NCBI RefSeq assembly: GCF_001015055.1
Contig: NZ_BBWZ01000031.1
Location: forward strand, 1-56,946
DNA from: Aneurinibacillus tyrosinisolvens
Lineage (GTDB): Bacteria; Bacillota; Bacilli; Aneurinibacillales; Aneurinibacillaceae
DNA length: 56,946 bases
Direction of reading: 5' to 3'
In this document: positions 8,592 through 17,353 of the stretch, one piece after another
Position numbering within the stretch: the first letter of the stretch is position 1
How the letters are laid out: each line of letters starts with the position of its first letter
Notes under the pieces: generated by a model
The model's database searches: none
Told to the model about the DNA's origin: nothing
Seen by the model: only the letters and a program-made list of their open reading frames with translations
Translations under genes and position numbers: made by a program

Positions 8592-9072
8592 TTGTTCCAA
8601 GTTGGTGACAAGATTGTTTATCCAATGCATGGTGCAGGTGTAATCGAAGCCATAGAAGAAAAAGAAATCCTGGGAGAGAAGCAGCAGTATTATGTCATAA
8701 AAATGCCCATTGGTAATATGCAAGTAATGGTTCCTGTAGAAAAAGCATCTACTCTCGGCGTACGCCCCGTTGTTGATATGCTTACAATGGAAAATATATT
8801 GCTTGGTTTTCATCACGAAGGATCAGAACAATCACTCCCGTGGAATGAAAGGTATCGCATAAACACGGATAAAATGGGAACGGGTGATATACAAGAAGCT
8901 GCTGAAGTCGTCCGTGATTTAATGCGTAGGAACGAAGAAAAAAATCCTTAGCTCAAGCGAAAAAAGAATGCTAGACAATGCAAAGAAAATTTTAATTAGT
9001 GAACTCGCGTTAGTCGAAGGACTTACTGAAAGTCAGGCAACAGATTTGTTAAATAAAGAGGTCAATGGATAG
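8592..9072 (+). pseudogene. CarD-family paralog, frameshifted
   Basis: Starts at TTG 8592 after GGAGGT, with the same start context as the copy at 7131-7610. The first 118 or so residues are intact, then the reading frame stops at 8951 (RRNEEKNP). The +1 frame continues ILSSSEKRMLDNAKKILISELALVEGLTESQ to a stop at 9072 and aligns with the C-terminus of the intact copy. One extra A in the run of seven A at about 8937-8943 explains the break. Either the gene is truncated, or the A-tract slips or was miscounted. Confidence 0.8.
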
Positions 9073-9139
9073 AGATAACAGACTGAAAAATTGTTTGGTT
9101 ATAGTGGTGTTTCGATTAAAAAGGTGTTATAATAAATGC

Positions 9140-9235
9140 CTGAGCCGATATTTGCGCTACGTCTGTTGCAATCGGGTTGTGGAACCTGAATAGACGTAAT
9201 GAAAAAAAGAACCCTTTTTAAGGGTTCTTTTTTTA
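9140..9235 (+). ncRNA. Candidate structured small RNA with own promoter and terminator
   Basis: An extended -10 (TGTTATAAT, 9125-9133) is followed by about 95 nt with no open frame and an intrinsic terminator. Inside, TACGTCT (about 9158) pairs with AGACGTA (about 9192), enclosing CGGGTT / AACCTG. This makes a two-part stem before the terminator hairpin. I do not recognise a known RNA family. It could also be part of the 3' region of the preceding CarD copy. Confidence 0.4.
9202..9234. terminator. Bidirectional terminator
   Basis: AAAAAAAGAACCC / GGGTTCTTTTTTT stem with a short loop. It ends the candidate small RNA on the plus strand and can end the thiolase operon on the minus strand. Confidence 0.8.
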
Positions 9236-9274
9236 TTACCTTTAAATTTCCGTAATTTTCTTCGATTGCTTATG

Positions 9275-10456
9275 CTAGTCAAGCGCCTCCACGATAATAG
9301 CTGCAGCAGGACCCCCGCCTGCACACAGAGACGCACAGCCGTATTGGACGCCCCGGCGCTTCATTTCATTGAGCATTGTCACGATTAATCGGACACCTGT
9401 CGAGCCAACCGGATGACCGAGGGATACACCGGAACCGTTGGCATTTACGTTTTCGATATCGATCTTTAATTCTCGGTTCACCGCGAGGAACTGAGCGGCA
9501 AACGCTTCGTTGATTTCCCAGTAGCCAATGTCTTCAAGGCTCTTGTCCGCAAACTTTAGCGCACGTTCAACCGCCGGAACAACGCCAATTCCCATGATCT
9601 TCGGATCGACCGCAGCAGACGCCGTTGCGACGATGCGAGCGAGCGGCTTGAGACCGAGCTCTTTTGCCTTATCTGCAGACATAATGATAAGAGCGGCTGC
9701 CCCGTCATTAAGGCTGGATGCATTGCCGGCTGTCACTGTTCCGTCCTTTTTGAAGACGGGGCGCAGTTTAGCCAGGGCGTCCGGATCGGCCTCGGCATTC
9801 GGGTGCTCATCGGTATCAATGATGCGCGTTCCTTTTTTCGTTTTCACTTCAACCGGAACAATTTCATCTTTGAATTTCCCTTCTTTGATAGCCTGGCAGG
9901 CGCGCTGATGACTGAGCAGCGCATGCGCATCCTGCTCCTCGCGAGAAATGCCATACTGCTCGGCAAGATTTTCAGCCGTTACGCCCATGTGGTAATTGTT
10001 GTATGGATCAATGAGTGCATCGTACAGCAGCGAATCGACGATTTCTCCGCCACCCATACGGAAGCCGTCACGTGCTTTGGGCAGCAGGTGCGGCACGTTT
10101 GTCATACTTTCGAAGCCGACTGCCGCCCCGATTTCAACCTTACCAAGCATAATCTCTTGCACGAGAATTTCCGTTGCCCGTATCGAAGACGGGCACTGCT
10201 GATTGATCGTAGCTGCCACTGTTTCCACGCTGCAGCCCGCTCCGAGTGCGACCTGGCGGGCCGGATTTCCTTTGCATCCGGCCTGGTATACGTGACCGGC
10301 GAGCACTTCTTCGATTTGATCGGTGCCAATACCCGCTTTCTCAATCGCTGCTTTCAGCGCAATAATCCCCAGTTCTACCGCAGTCAAGCTTTTTAATGCT
10401 CCTGAGAAATCCCCAATCGGTGTCCGAATCCCACTTACAATTACGACTTCACGCAT
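9275..10456 (-). CDS. Thiolase (acetyl-CoA acyltransferase family)
   Basis: 393 residues from the ATG at 10456, which has GGAGGGG upstream. The thiolase fold is complete: MREVVIVSGIRTPIGDF start, GHVYQAG, nucleophile region NQQCPSSIRA, NEAFAAQ, GHPVGSTGVR and C-terminal CAGGGPAAAI. The usual NxxCGSG around the active cysteine is CPSS here, a variant loop. The family condenses acetyl-CoA or cleaves 3-ketoacyl-CoA. It starts 19 nt after the acyl-CoA dehydrogenase stop, so the two form an operon behind a sigma-54 promoter and probably serve fatty or branched acyl-CoA breakdown. Confidence 0.93.
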   Translation of the reverse strand: MREVVIVSGIRTPIGDFSGALKSLTAVELGIIALKAAIEKAGIGTDQIEEVLAGHVYQAGCKGNPARQVALGAGCSVETVAATINQQCPSSIRATEILVQEIMLGKVEIGAAVGFESMTNVPHLLPKARDGFRMGGGEIVDSLLYDALIDPYNNYHMGVTAENLAEQYGISREEQDAHALLSHQRACQAIKEGKFKDEIVPVEVKTKKGTRIIDTDEHPNAEADPDALAKLRPVFKKDGTVTAGNASSLNDGAAALIIMSADKAKELGLKPLARIVATASAAVDPKIMGIGVVPAVERALKFADKSLEDIGYWEINEAFAAQFLAVNRELKIDIENVNANGSGVSLGHPVGSTGVRLIVTMLNEMKRRGVQYGCASLCAGGGPAAAIIVEALD

Positions 10457-10475
10457 GAAAATCCCCTCCGTTGTT

Positions 10476-11621
10476 TTATAATCCCAGACTTTTGGCAATG
10501 ATTGTTTTCATAATTTCGGTTGTGCCTGCATAAATCGCTGCTACCGGAATGTCGCGGTATCGGCGGGCAATTTCATATTCCTCCATATAGCCATAACCGC
10601 CATGCAGTTGCATGCATTCTGATGCCACCTGCTTGGCCATGTCAGTTAACCACCATTTCGCCATGGAGACCTGTGTAACGACGTCTTTGCCTTCCATGTG
10701 ATTCACGATAAGATCATCCAGAAATGTACGGCCAATTTCAATCTGCGTTGCCATTTCCGCAATTTTGAAACGAGTATTCTGGAAGCTGCCGATCGACTGC
10801 CCAAATGCTTTCCGATTTTGTACATATTCAATTGTCAGCTTCAGCATTTCCTCCGCTGCGATCTGCGCTGCGATTGCGACAATCAGCCTCTCCTGCTGCA
10901 GCTTATTCATTAAGTAGTAGAATCCGTTCCCTTCATCACCCAGCAGGTTTTGCACGGGAACGCGTGCATCATCAAAAATAAGTTCGGCTGTATCCTGACT
11001 GCGCAGGCCCACCTTATCCAGCTTTTTGCCGCGTGAGAATCCAGGCGTACCGCGTTCCACGACGAGAAGGCTGATACCTTTATACGCAGGCTTGGCAGCA
11101 GGATCAGTTTTGCATACGACAACGACTAGATCAGCGTGAATACCGTTTGTAATGAAGGTTTTCTCCCCGTTCAAGATATAGTGGTCCCCGTCACGCACCG
11201 CTGTTGTCCGGATTCCAGCAAGATCTGATCCGGCGCCAGGCTCGGTCATGGCAATCGCTGTGATTAACTCACCACTGATACAGCCAGGAAGCCAACGCTC
11301 TTTCTGCTCTTCTGTACCATATGTATCCAAATAGGGCACAACAATATCATTGTGCAGTCCAAGCCCAATCAGGCTTGAACCGACGCGCTCCAATTCTTCA
11401 TTAATAATGACCTCGTACACAAAATCGGCGTTCAACCCGCCGTATTTCTCATCAATCCACGGGCACAGAAAGCCGTTCTCCCCCATCTTCGTCCAGAATT
11501 CGCGGGGGATGATGCCATCTTTCTCCCATGCATCATAATGAGGATATGCTTCCTTTTCTAAAAATTTACGGAATGCATCACGAAATATTTTATGCTCGTC
11601 CTGAATGTATCGGCCGGTCAT
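10476..11621 (-). CDS. Acyl-CoA dehydrogenase
   Basis: 381 residues from the ATG at 11621 (GGAGGGG 6 nt before). It contains the FAD/substrate signatures AMTEPGAGSDLAGI and LHGGYGYMEEY. The C-terminal segment reads IYAGTTEI, so the glutamate used by MCAD-type enzymes is absent. The QQERL segment near residue 250 holds the glutamate that acts as base in long-chain or isovaleryl-type enzymes. It oxidises acyl-CoA to 2-enoyl-CoA, passing electrons to ETF. It is the first gene of the operon with the thiolase, and a -24/-12 promoter lies 47 bp upstream. Confidence 0.93.
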   Translation of the reverse strand: MTGRYIQDEHKIFRDAFRKFLEKEAYPHYDAWEKDGIIPREFWTKMGENGFLCPWIDEKYGGLNADFVYEVIINEELERVGSSLIGLGLHNDIVVPYLDTYGTEEQKERWLPGCISGELITAIAMTEPGAGSDLAGIRTTAVRDGDHYILNGEKTFITNGIHADLVVVVCKTDPAAKPAYKGISLLVVERGTPGFSRGKKLDKVGLRSQDTAELIFDDARVPVQNLLGDEGNGFYYLMNKLQQERLIVAIAAQIAAEEMLKLTIEYVQNRKAFGQSIGSFQNTRFKIAEMATQIEIGRTFLDDLIVNHMEGKDVVTQVSMAKWWLTDMAKQVASECMQLHGGYGYMEEYEIARRYRDIPVAAIYAGTTEIMKTIIAKSLGL

Positions 11622-11667
11622 ATGAACCCCTCCAAACATGATGTGCTGTTTCTCCACATATAAATAA

Positions 11668-11683
11668 CGCAAGTTCCATGCCA
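11668..11683 (-). promoter_or_regulatory. Sigma-54 (-24/-12) promoter of the acyl-CoA dehydrogenase operon
   Basis: The minus strand reads TGGCATGGAACTTGCG, matching TGGCAYG-N4-TTGCW with the invariant GG and GC 10 nt apart. It lies 47 bp upstream of the start codon and about 85-100 bp from an activator-type palindrome. Confidence 0.8.
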
Positions 11684-11767
11684 GCCGTGAAACCCCCTAT
11701 TATGGTGCTTTATCTGCAATTTTCAGTACAAAATGTTGAGAATCCAGACAGTTCTGGAACAAACAGC

Positions 11768-11782
11768 GTCCTGATTACGGAC
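11768..11782. promoter_or_regulatory. Putative upstream activating site for the sigma-54 activator
   Basis: Palindrome GTCCTGATTACGGAC, overlapping the activator gene's stop codon. Nearly the same sequence, in the same context AACAAANAGC-GTCC, occurs at 15925-15939 upstream of the second -24/-12 promoter. A further TCCAG-N6-CTGGA palindrome lies at 11743-11758. Confidence 0.6.
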
Positions 11783-13862
11783 ACTTCGTCTGGTACTTCT
11801 TTAATTTTTCGTATAGAACAGATCGGCTAATGCCCAGTAGACCGGCTGCTTTGGATTTATTGCCGTTTGTTTTTTGCAGGGCCAGCTGGATGACATCCTG
11901 CTCCGCCTTGTTTAATAAATTTTGCTGCAAAACAGGCGGCTGACTGGATGGCAGAGGCGTTTTTTTCAACACATAATCCGGCAGATCATCCAACTGGATT
12001 TTACCTGACTCGGCAAATACCATGGCCCGCTCCAGCACGTTGCGCAGTTCCCGGACATTGCCGGGCCATTCGTACCCAAGCATCACTCTCTCCGCCTCCG
12101 GATCCATACCAGTAATGCTCGTCCCGTTTATCTTATTTAAATCCTTAATAAACAAGTCACATAATAAAAGAATATCGCCTTTTCGCAGGCGCAGGGGCGG
12201 GATCTCAAAGGAAATAACATTAAGACGATAGAATAAATCTTCTCGAAACGTCCCCTTTTCTGCCATATCCTCAAGCGGACGGTTCGTCGCGGAAATAATA
12301 CGAACATCGACATGAATGCGATCCGTCCCGCCGACCCGGTAAAACTCCCCTTCCTGTAGAACACGCAACAGCTTCGCCTGCAGCGGAAGGGACATGTCCC
12401 CCACTTCATCAAGAAAGAGCGTGCCGCCATGCGCGAGATCGAATTTGCCGACCTTCCCTTTATGCTTCGCCCCCGTAAAAGCGCCTTCATCATAGCCAAA
12501 AAACTCAGATTCTAATAGGTGCTCTGGAATGGCAGCACAGTTCACGGTCACAAATGGCTTTTCATCGCGTGGGCTCAGGCTGTGGATTGCATGGGCGAAC
12601 AGCTCCTTGCCCGTTCCGCTTTCTCCCCGGATTAAAATGGTGGAACGTCCTTTTGCCGCTTTGCTTACACTTCGGATGAGCTTCTCCATCTGATAATCGC
12701 CCGTAATGATTTCGTCAAACGTAAACCGGGATGATTCCGACTGCCTCTGCTGCTGCTTAACCATATTGTTTTTCGATTCATGGCTATCAAATCGCTTAAA
12801 ACGTTCCCGCACTTCCTGCAGCTGGCGGAACATAATTTTTCCGATCGCGCCCACCACCTGTTGATTCTGAAGGACCGGGATGCGATGGACGATATACTGG
12901 ATGCCGTTTACCTCCATAAAATCGCTTATATCAGCAAGCCCGCTTTTGACGACTCGCGTCAGGCCGAGCTGGGGCAGCAGCTCATCAATCGGTTGATGAA
13001 TCGCCTGGGATTTATCCAATTCAAACAATTCAATAAGCGACGGACTTAAAAACGATATGCTTCCTTTTTTGTTGATCATCACAATGCCGTCGTACGCCTT
13101 ATCAATAACCGTCTGGAGCAGTGTCTTCCATCGTTTGACCGATTCGAGCTCCTCGGCCATCCGCTCTACTTCCGAAATATTTTGAAACAAAGCGATGAAC
13201 CCTTCCTGGCCTTTGACTGTCTTGTATTTGGATAGGCGGACGATGGTGCTGTGGCTTCCGATCTTCAGGCGACGGTGAATATCATGTTCCATCTCTTTCA
13301 ACTCAGTTGTATGGATACCGGGAATCACATCCTGTATATTTTGCTTGATCATCTCCTCATCTGCACATCCCAGCATGTCACAAAACCGGGCATTCATAAA
13401 AATGACCTGATTTTTTTCGTCGGTCATGACTGCCCCTAACTGAGAGGTAGCCAGTATGGCTTCGAGCTGTTCCCGCAGAGAGTAACTTGTGCGAAGAAGC
13501 GTCAACACAATATCAGTCGTTGTAATTAAACCGATTGGCCTCTTCTCCTCGTCAAGCACAACACCTGATCCCACGTTGCTGTTTTCGACGACTTTTTCGA
13601 TGATGGAGTAAGGTGTATCAACCGGGAACGCTACAACATCGGTTCTCATATATGCACCAATTGGGGTGTGCAGTTCGCGGCTATCCAACACCATTTGATA
13701 AAGAATACTCCGCGTAAACACACCAACCAGACACCCGGCTTGATTAATTACCGGGACAATGTTCCATTTTTTTCGCTTCATAATCTCGATTGCCTGATAC
13801 AGCGTACTTTTATGACTCAGACATTCGTTAACAGGGGTCATAATCTCTCGTAGTTGAATCAC
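11775..13862 (-). CDS. Sigma-54-dependent activator: CBS pair, PAS domains, AAA+, Fis HTH
   Basis: 695 residues from a GTG with AGGTG upstream. Two CBS motifs (residues 1-125), one or two PAS domains (about 130-350), then an NtrC-type AAA+ core. The core has Walker A GESGTGKE, the intact sigma-54 contact loop GAFTGA, Walker B TLFLDEVGD and the arginine-finger region. A Fis-type helix-turn-helix ends it (NKSKAAGLLGISRSVLYEKLKKY). It remodels the sigma-54 closed complex using ATP. CBS domains usually sense adenylates and PAS domains small ligands or redox state, so acyl-CoA or energy status sensing is a fair inference. Its targets are probably the two -24/-12 promoters flanking it. Confidence 0.93.
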   Translation of the reverse strand: MIQLREIMTPVNECLSHKSTLYQAIEIMKRKKWNIVPVINQAGCLVGVFTRSILYQMVLDSRELHTPIGAYMRTDVVAFPVDTPYSIIEKVVENSNVGSGVVLDEEKRPIGLITTTDIVLTLLRTSYSLREQLEAILATSQLGAVMTDEKNQVIFMNARFCDMLGCADEEMIKQNIQDVIPGIHTTELKEMEHDIHRRLKIGSHSTIVRLSKYKTVKGQEGFIALFQNISEVERMAEELESVKRWKTLLQTVIDKAYDGIVMINKKGSISFLSPSLIELFELDKSQAIHQPIDELLPQLGLTRVVKSGLADISDFMEVNGIQYIVHRIPVLQNQQVVGAIGKIMFRQLQEVRERFKRFDSHESKNNMVKQQQRQSESSRFTFDEIITGDYQMEKLIRSVSKAAKGRSTILIRGESGTGKELFAHAIHSLSPRDEKPFVTVNCAAIPEHLLESEFFGYDEGAFTGAKHKGKVGKFDLAHGGTLFLDEVGDMSLPLQAKLLRVLQEGEFYRVGGTDRIHVDVRIISATNRPLEDMAEKGTFREDLFYRLNVISFEIPPLRLRKGDILLLCDLFIKDLNKINGTSITGMDPEAERVMLGYEWPGNVRELRNVLERAMVFAESGKIQLDDLPDYVLKKTPLPSSQPPVLQQNLLNKAEQDVIQLALQKTNGNKSKAAGLLGISRSVLYEKLKKYQTKCP

Positions 13863-13967
13863 ATGCCATCACACCTATTCTGTCTATTGAAATCGTGATT
13901 GTATGTATATACTCTATTATAAAGTAGAAATCACATATGTACCTATTCCTTTTCAGAATAGAATGAA

Positions 13968-13997
13968 AAAAGCCGTCAGTTCATAATCGACGGCTTT
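13968..13997. terminator. Terminator after the AMP-ligase gene
   Basis: AAAGCCGTC / GACGGCTTT stem (13969-13997) with a 10-nt loop. It lies just downstream of the ligase stop and upstream of the activator gene. Confidence 0.75.
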
Positions 13998-14013
13998 CTT
14001 GTGCTTTTTGTTT

Positions 14014-15534
14014 CTATGATGAGGAAAACTTGATTTCGCCACGCAGCACGGTCTTCAGAACTTTGCCGCTTGCATTTCGCGGTAGTGCACCCACGAATTC
14101 TACGATGGCTGGCACTTTATACTTTGCCAGGCGCTCCCGGCAAAAATCGAACACCCGCTCCTCTGCCAGTACACATCCTTGTTTTACTACCACGCATGCC
14201 TTCGGTATTTCACCGTATACTTCATGCGGAATTCCCACTACAGCTGCTTCGAGCACTTCTGGCATCTCATATAATACTTCTTCCACTTCAATCGGATAGA
14301 TGTTTTCGCCGCCGCGAATGAGCATATCCTTCTTGCGGTCTACGACATACAGAAACCCTTCCTCGTCAAACTTGCCCAAATCTCCGCTTAATAGCCACCC
14401 ATCCCGCATCGCGAGTGCGGTAGCTTCCGGATTTTTCAGGTAGCCTTTCATCACCTGATTACCCTTGACGGCAATTTCCCCGACCTGTCCTGTCGGCATT
14501 CCATTTCCCTCTTCATCCACAATACGCACCTCGGTGCGCGGCAGCGGCTTCCCTACCGATCCGACTTTGCTTAATGCATGTTCATCTCCTAATGTGGTCG
14601 CACCCGGCGCGTTTTCTGTCTGGCCGTACAGGTTCTGCACCTCGGTCTGCGGGAACAACTGCTTAATTCTTCTAATGAGCTCATACGGCATCGGCGCTGC
14701 GCCATACATAAACTTGCGAAGATGCGGGGCTTCCATGCTTTCAATCCCCGTCGTGTTTAATAGAATCATATACATAGCCGGAACCCCAAAGAAGATGGAA
14801 ACATTATTCTTCTGAAGCGATTCGACTGCTTCTTGCGGATGAAAGCCCGGCTCAATTACAAGGGTGCCGCCCCCGTAAATCCCCGGTAGCATAAAACAGT
14901 GCGCCGCTGCGCAGTGAAACAGCGGAGCGACAATCATGACACGATCTTCCTGCTGCATGCCAAGTGCCTCGTGCCAAATGGAGGCTATGGAGACACAATT
15001 GCGATGCGTCAGCATAACCCCTTTCGGCTTCCCGGTTGTACCCGATGTATAAAAAATGACAGCGGTATCATCTTCCTGCTGCTGAAGCTTTGGAATCTCG
15101 CCTCCGAGCTTGATGGCCTCTGTCAGTTCGAATCCGCCACCACCTTCTCCTACATGAACGAAATGCTGTAGATTCGGAACCTGTGGAATTAGCTGCTCTA
15201 CCACGTCGGACAGCTCCTGATTATACACAAGCAGTCGGGCTTCGGAATGATTCAAAATGTATTCGATTTCTGGCGGAGCCAGGCGAGTATTAATCGGAAG
15301 GACAACGAGCCCAGCCAGTTGACATGCGAAATAGCACGTCACAAACCAGTCCGAGTTATTGAGCAGTAGGGCGACGACATCTCCCTGAACAAGCCCCTGT
15401 CTATGGAAATAGCCTCCAAGGCTGCGGCAGTTCTCCTGCATGTGCTGATAGCTCGTTTCACATCCTTGAAAAACGGTAACTGTTCGGTCTGGCTGATTCA
15501 CAGCGTGCTGCTGCAGTATATCCGAAAGTAGCAT
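14014..15534 (-). CDS. AMP-forming acyl-CoA synthetase (fatty-acid-CoA ligase family)
   Basis: 506 residues. The second in-frame ATG (15534) has GAGGAG at the better distance. All class I adenylation motifs are present: P-loop FYTSGTTGKPKGV, NLYGQTE, SGDLGKFDEEGFLYVVDRKKDMLIRGGENIYP, and the C-terminal catalytic lysine in RNASGKVLK. It activates a carboxylic acid to acyl-CoA via acyl-AMP. Together with the dehydrogenase, thiolase and the hydroxyacyl-CoA dehydrogenase remnant it outlines a beta-oxidation-like route. The acid used is not predictable from sequence alone. Confidence 0.93.
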   Translation of the reverse strand: MLLSDILQQHAVNQPDRTVTVFQGCETSYQHMQENCRSLGGYFHRQGLVQGDVVALLLNNSDWFVTCYFACQLAGLVVLPINTRLAPPEIEYILNHSEARLLVYNQELSDVVEQLIPQVPNLQHFVHVGEGGGGFELTEAIKLGGEIPKLQQQEDDTAVIFYTSGTTGKPKGVMLTHRNCVSIASIWHEALGMQQEDRVMIVAPLFHCAAAHCFMLPGIYGGGTLVIEPGFHPQEAVESLQKNNVSIFFGVPAMYMILLNTTGIESMEAPHLRKFMYGAAPMPYELIRRIKQLFPQTEVQNLYGQTENAPGATTLGDEHALSKVGSVGKPLPRTEVRIVDEEGNGMPTGQVGEIAVKGNQVMKGYLKNPEATALAMRDGWLLSGDLGKFDEEGFLYVVDRKKDMLIRGGENIYPIEVEEVLYEMPEVLEAAVVGIPHEVYGEIPKACVVVKQGCVLAEERVFDFCRERLAKYKVPAIVEFVGALPRNASGKVLKTVLRGEIKFSSS

Positions 15535-15549
15535 ATACATTTCTCCTCT

Positions 15550-15779
15550 CTAGTATGTGTAAAATCCTTTGCCTGTTTTTCGGTCATGATGTCCGGCCCG
15601 GACGAGCTTCTTCAAAAGAGGCTTGGCCGATACTTCGAATCGCCTGTCTCCGTATGTAAGGTTTCAATGACCAGCAGCAATGTATCCAATCCGACTACGC
15701 GATCAGGGCGGATGACGTCTGCCTGTGCAATTCCACTTCCCATAATTCCTGCGCCTACTACTCCTACTATTTTGACCAT
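15550..15779 (-). pseudogene. 3-hydroxyacyl-CoA dehydrogenase, internally deleted and frameshifted
   Basis: Starts as a normal gene (MVKIVGVVGAGIMGSGIAQ, the NAD Rossmann motif). It then jumps directly to the C-terminal domain ([34 protein letters not shown]). A frameshift follows, with the end in another frame ([22 protein letters not shown]). About 200 central residues of the usual 280-290 are missing. It is the first unit behind the second sigma-54 promoter, directly upstream of the ligase, so transcription of the ligase is probably kept. Confidence 0.85.
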
Positions 15780-15826
15780 AGTTACTTCTGCTCCTTTTAG
15801 TCCTTGTCTTTTCTCTGATACTTTGA

Positions 15827-15842
15827 AGCAAATAACATGCCA
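15827..15842 (-). promoter_or_regulatory. Sigma-54 (-24/-12) promoter of the ligase operon
   Basis: The minus strand reads TGGCATGTTATTTGCT, matching TGGCAYG-N4-TTGCW. It lies about 48 bp before the start of the deleted dehydrogenase gene, the same distance as at the acyl-CoA dehydrogenase promoter. Confidence 0.8.
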
Positions 15843-15924
15843 GTCTAAATAGTCATAGATTTATAAACTGCATACGAAAAAAATATATAGTGTACGAAAT
15901 ACAGACATACACTAGAACAAAAAG

Positions 15925-15939
15925 CGTCCTGATAACAGA
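15925..15939. promoter_or_regulatory. Putative upstream activating site, second copy
   Basis: GTCCTGATAACAGAC within AACAAAAAGC-GTCCTGAT, closely matching the palindrome at 11768-11782. About 83-98 bp upstream of the -24/-12 promoter, the usual range for NtrC-type activators. The remaining 15940-16135 shows no gene. Confidence 0.6.
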
Positions 15940-16135
15940 CAGTTAATCAACTTCACTCCGTATCATATTTCGTGCCGAACGGCCTGAGCTATTTATCCAG
16001 CTTGTTTATCGGTTCTGGTGCAAAATCTATCAAACTCAGACATACTAATACTGCTACAATGAATAACGCCCTTCTTGCATGTACTCGAAGCAAATGGGCC
16101 TTTATGAACACACTCCATCATTGACAGGCAATTAT

Positions 16136-17353
16136 TTATTCATAACGAAGAGCATCAATCGGCCTTAAACGAGATGCTTTATACGCCGGATAGACACCAA
16201 AAACTACACCAACAAACATAGAGAAGAAAAAGGCATACAGAATGGGCGCTAGCTGAATGCTGGTCATTAAACTTGTCGTCTTACTCACTAGCATTGCCGC
16301 TCCCACACCGAGCAAAATACCAAACAACCCACCTAATAAACTTAATGTTACCGATTCGATTAAAAATTGCTGAAGGATCGCACCCCGTGTTGCTCCGATC
16401 GCTTTTCTGATTCCTATTTCACGAGTCCGTTCCGTAACGGAGACAAGCATGATATTCATAATTCCAATGCCACCTACTACTAAAGAAATAGCGGCTATAC
16501 CAGATAGCAGAGTGGTCATCGTCCCGCTCACGCTTTGTGCTGTACTTAATATTTGGGCTTGCGAATTAATTTGAAAATTATCCTCGTCTTTCGGTGACAA
16601 ATTGTGCTCAGCGCGTAAAACCTGTCTAATATCAAACTGCGCTTTGTCCATGACAGCAGCAGATGCAGCTGATATATAAATACTTCTTACTTTGGTTTTT
16701 CCATATAAACGGTTCATAACTGTAGTAATCGGAATGAGAATGCGATCATCATTATTTGCCATTCCTTGACTGCCCTGGCTTTCTAAAACCCCGATAATTT
16801 CGAATGGCAATTGATTGATTAGAATCATTTTCCCTACCGGATTGGCACGTTCATCTCCGAACAAAGCTGCAACAACCTGTGTTCCAACGACCGCAACATT
16901 GGACTGTCCTTTGACTTCAAACCGATTAAAAAATCGTCCGGATTGGACCGTGGTATTTCGAACTTCGGTGTAGCTTTCCGTCGTCCCTTCGATTGTCGTG
17001 GCACTGTTTTGATTACGCCATACAACCTGTCCCTGCGTTGTTATATCCGGAGCAACTGCGGAAATGGTATTTTGCTTGGCAATCTCATCCGCATCCTTTA
17101 ACGTTAACGTATTAAGAGAACCTGCTCCTAATCTGACTCCTCCCTGCTGTGCTTGACCCGGTGTCACAATGAGTAAATTGCTGCCAAGTCCGTTAATTTG
17201 TGAAGCTACATTTGAAGAGGCTCCCTGTCCAATGGCTACCATTGCAATCACAGCAGAAACCCCGATAATAATCCCAAGCATTGTTAAAAACGAACGCAGC
17301 TTATTGGATTTTATACTTCGCAGAGAAATCCGTAGACTCTCCCAAAAGCTCAT
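16136..17353 (-). CDS. MacB/FtsX-type ABC transporter permease
   Basis: 405 residues, normal for the family: one N-terminal helix ([21 protein letters not shown]), a large extracytoplasmic MacB periplasmic-core domain (about 45-270), then three C-terminal helices of the FtsX fold ([36 protein letters not shown]). Such permeases act in lipid, peptide or lipoprotein export with a cognate ATPase. The start overlaps the stop of the upstream gene by 4 nt. That gene is now a cysK-ATPase chimera lacking Walker A, so the transporter is probably without its energy source unless another ATPase serves it. Confidence 0.93.
   Translation of the reverse strand: MSFWESLRISLRSIKSNKLRSFLTMLGIIIGVSAVIAMVAIGQGASSNVASQINGLGSNLLIVTPGQAQQGGVRLGAGSLNTLTLKDADEIAKQNTISAVAPDITTQGQVVWRNQNSATTIEGTTESYTEVRNTTVQSGRFFNRFEVKGQSNVAVVGTQVVAALFGDERANPVGKMILINQLPFEIIGVLESQGSQGMANNDDRILIPITTVMNRLYGKTKVRSIYISAASAAVMDKAQFDIRQVLRAEHNLSPKDEDNFQINSQAQILSTAQSVSGTMTTLLSGIAAISLVVGGIGIMNIMLVSVTERTREIGIRKAIGATRGAILQQFLIESVTLSLLGGLFGILLGVGAAMLVSKTTSLMTSIQLAPILYAFFFSMFVGVVFGVYPAYKASRLRPIDALRYE

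Noticed and set aside
9528..10396. Long plus-strand open frames opposite the thiolase and similar ones opposite other genes
   Set aside because: They lack ribosome sites and match no family; they are antisense shadows of strongly coding minus-strand genes.
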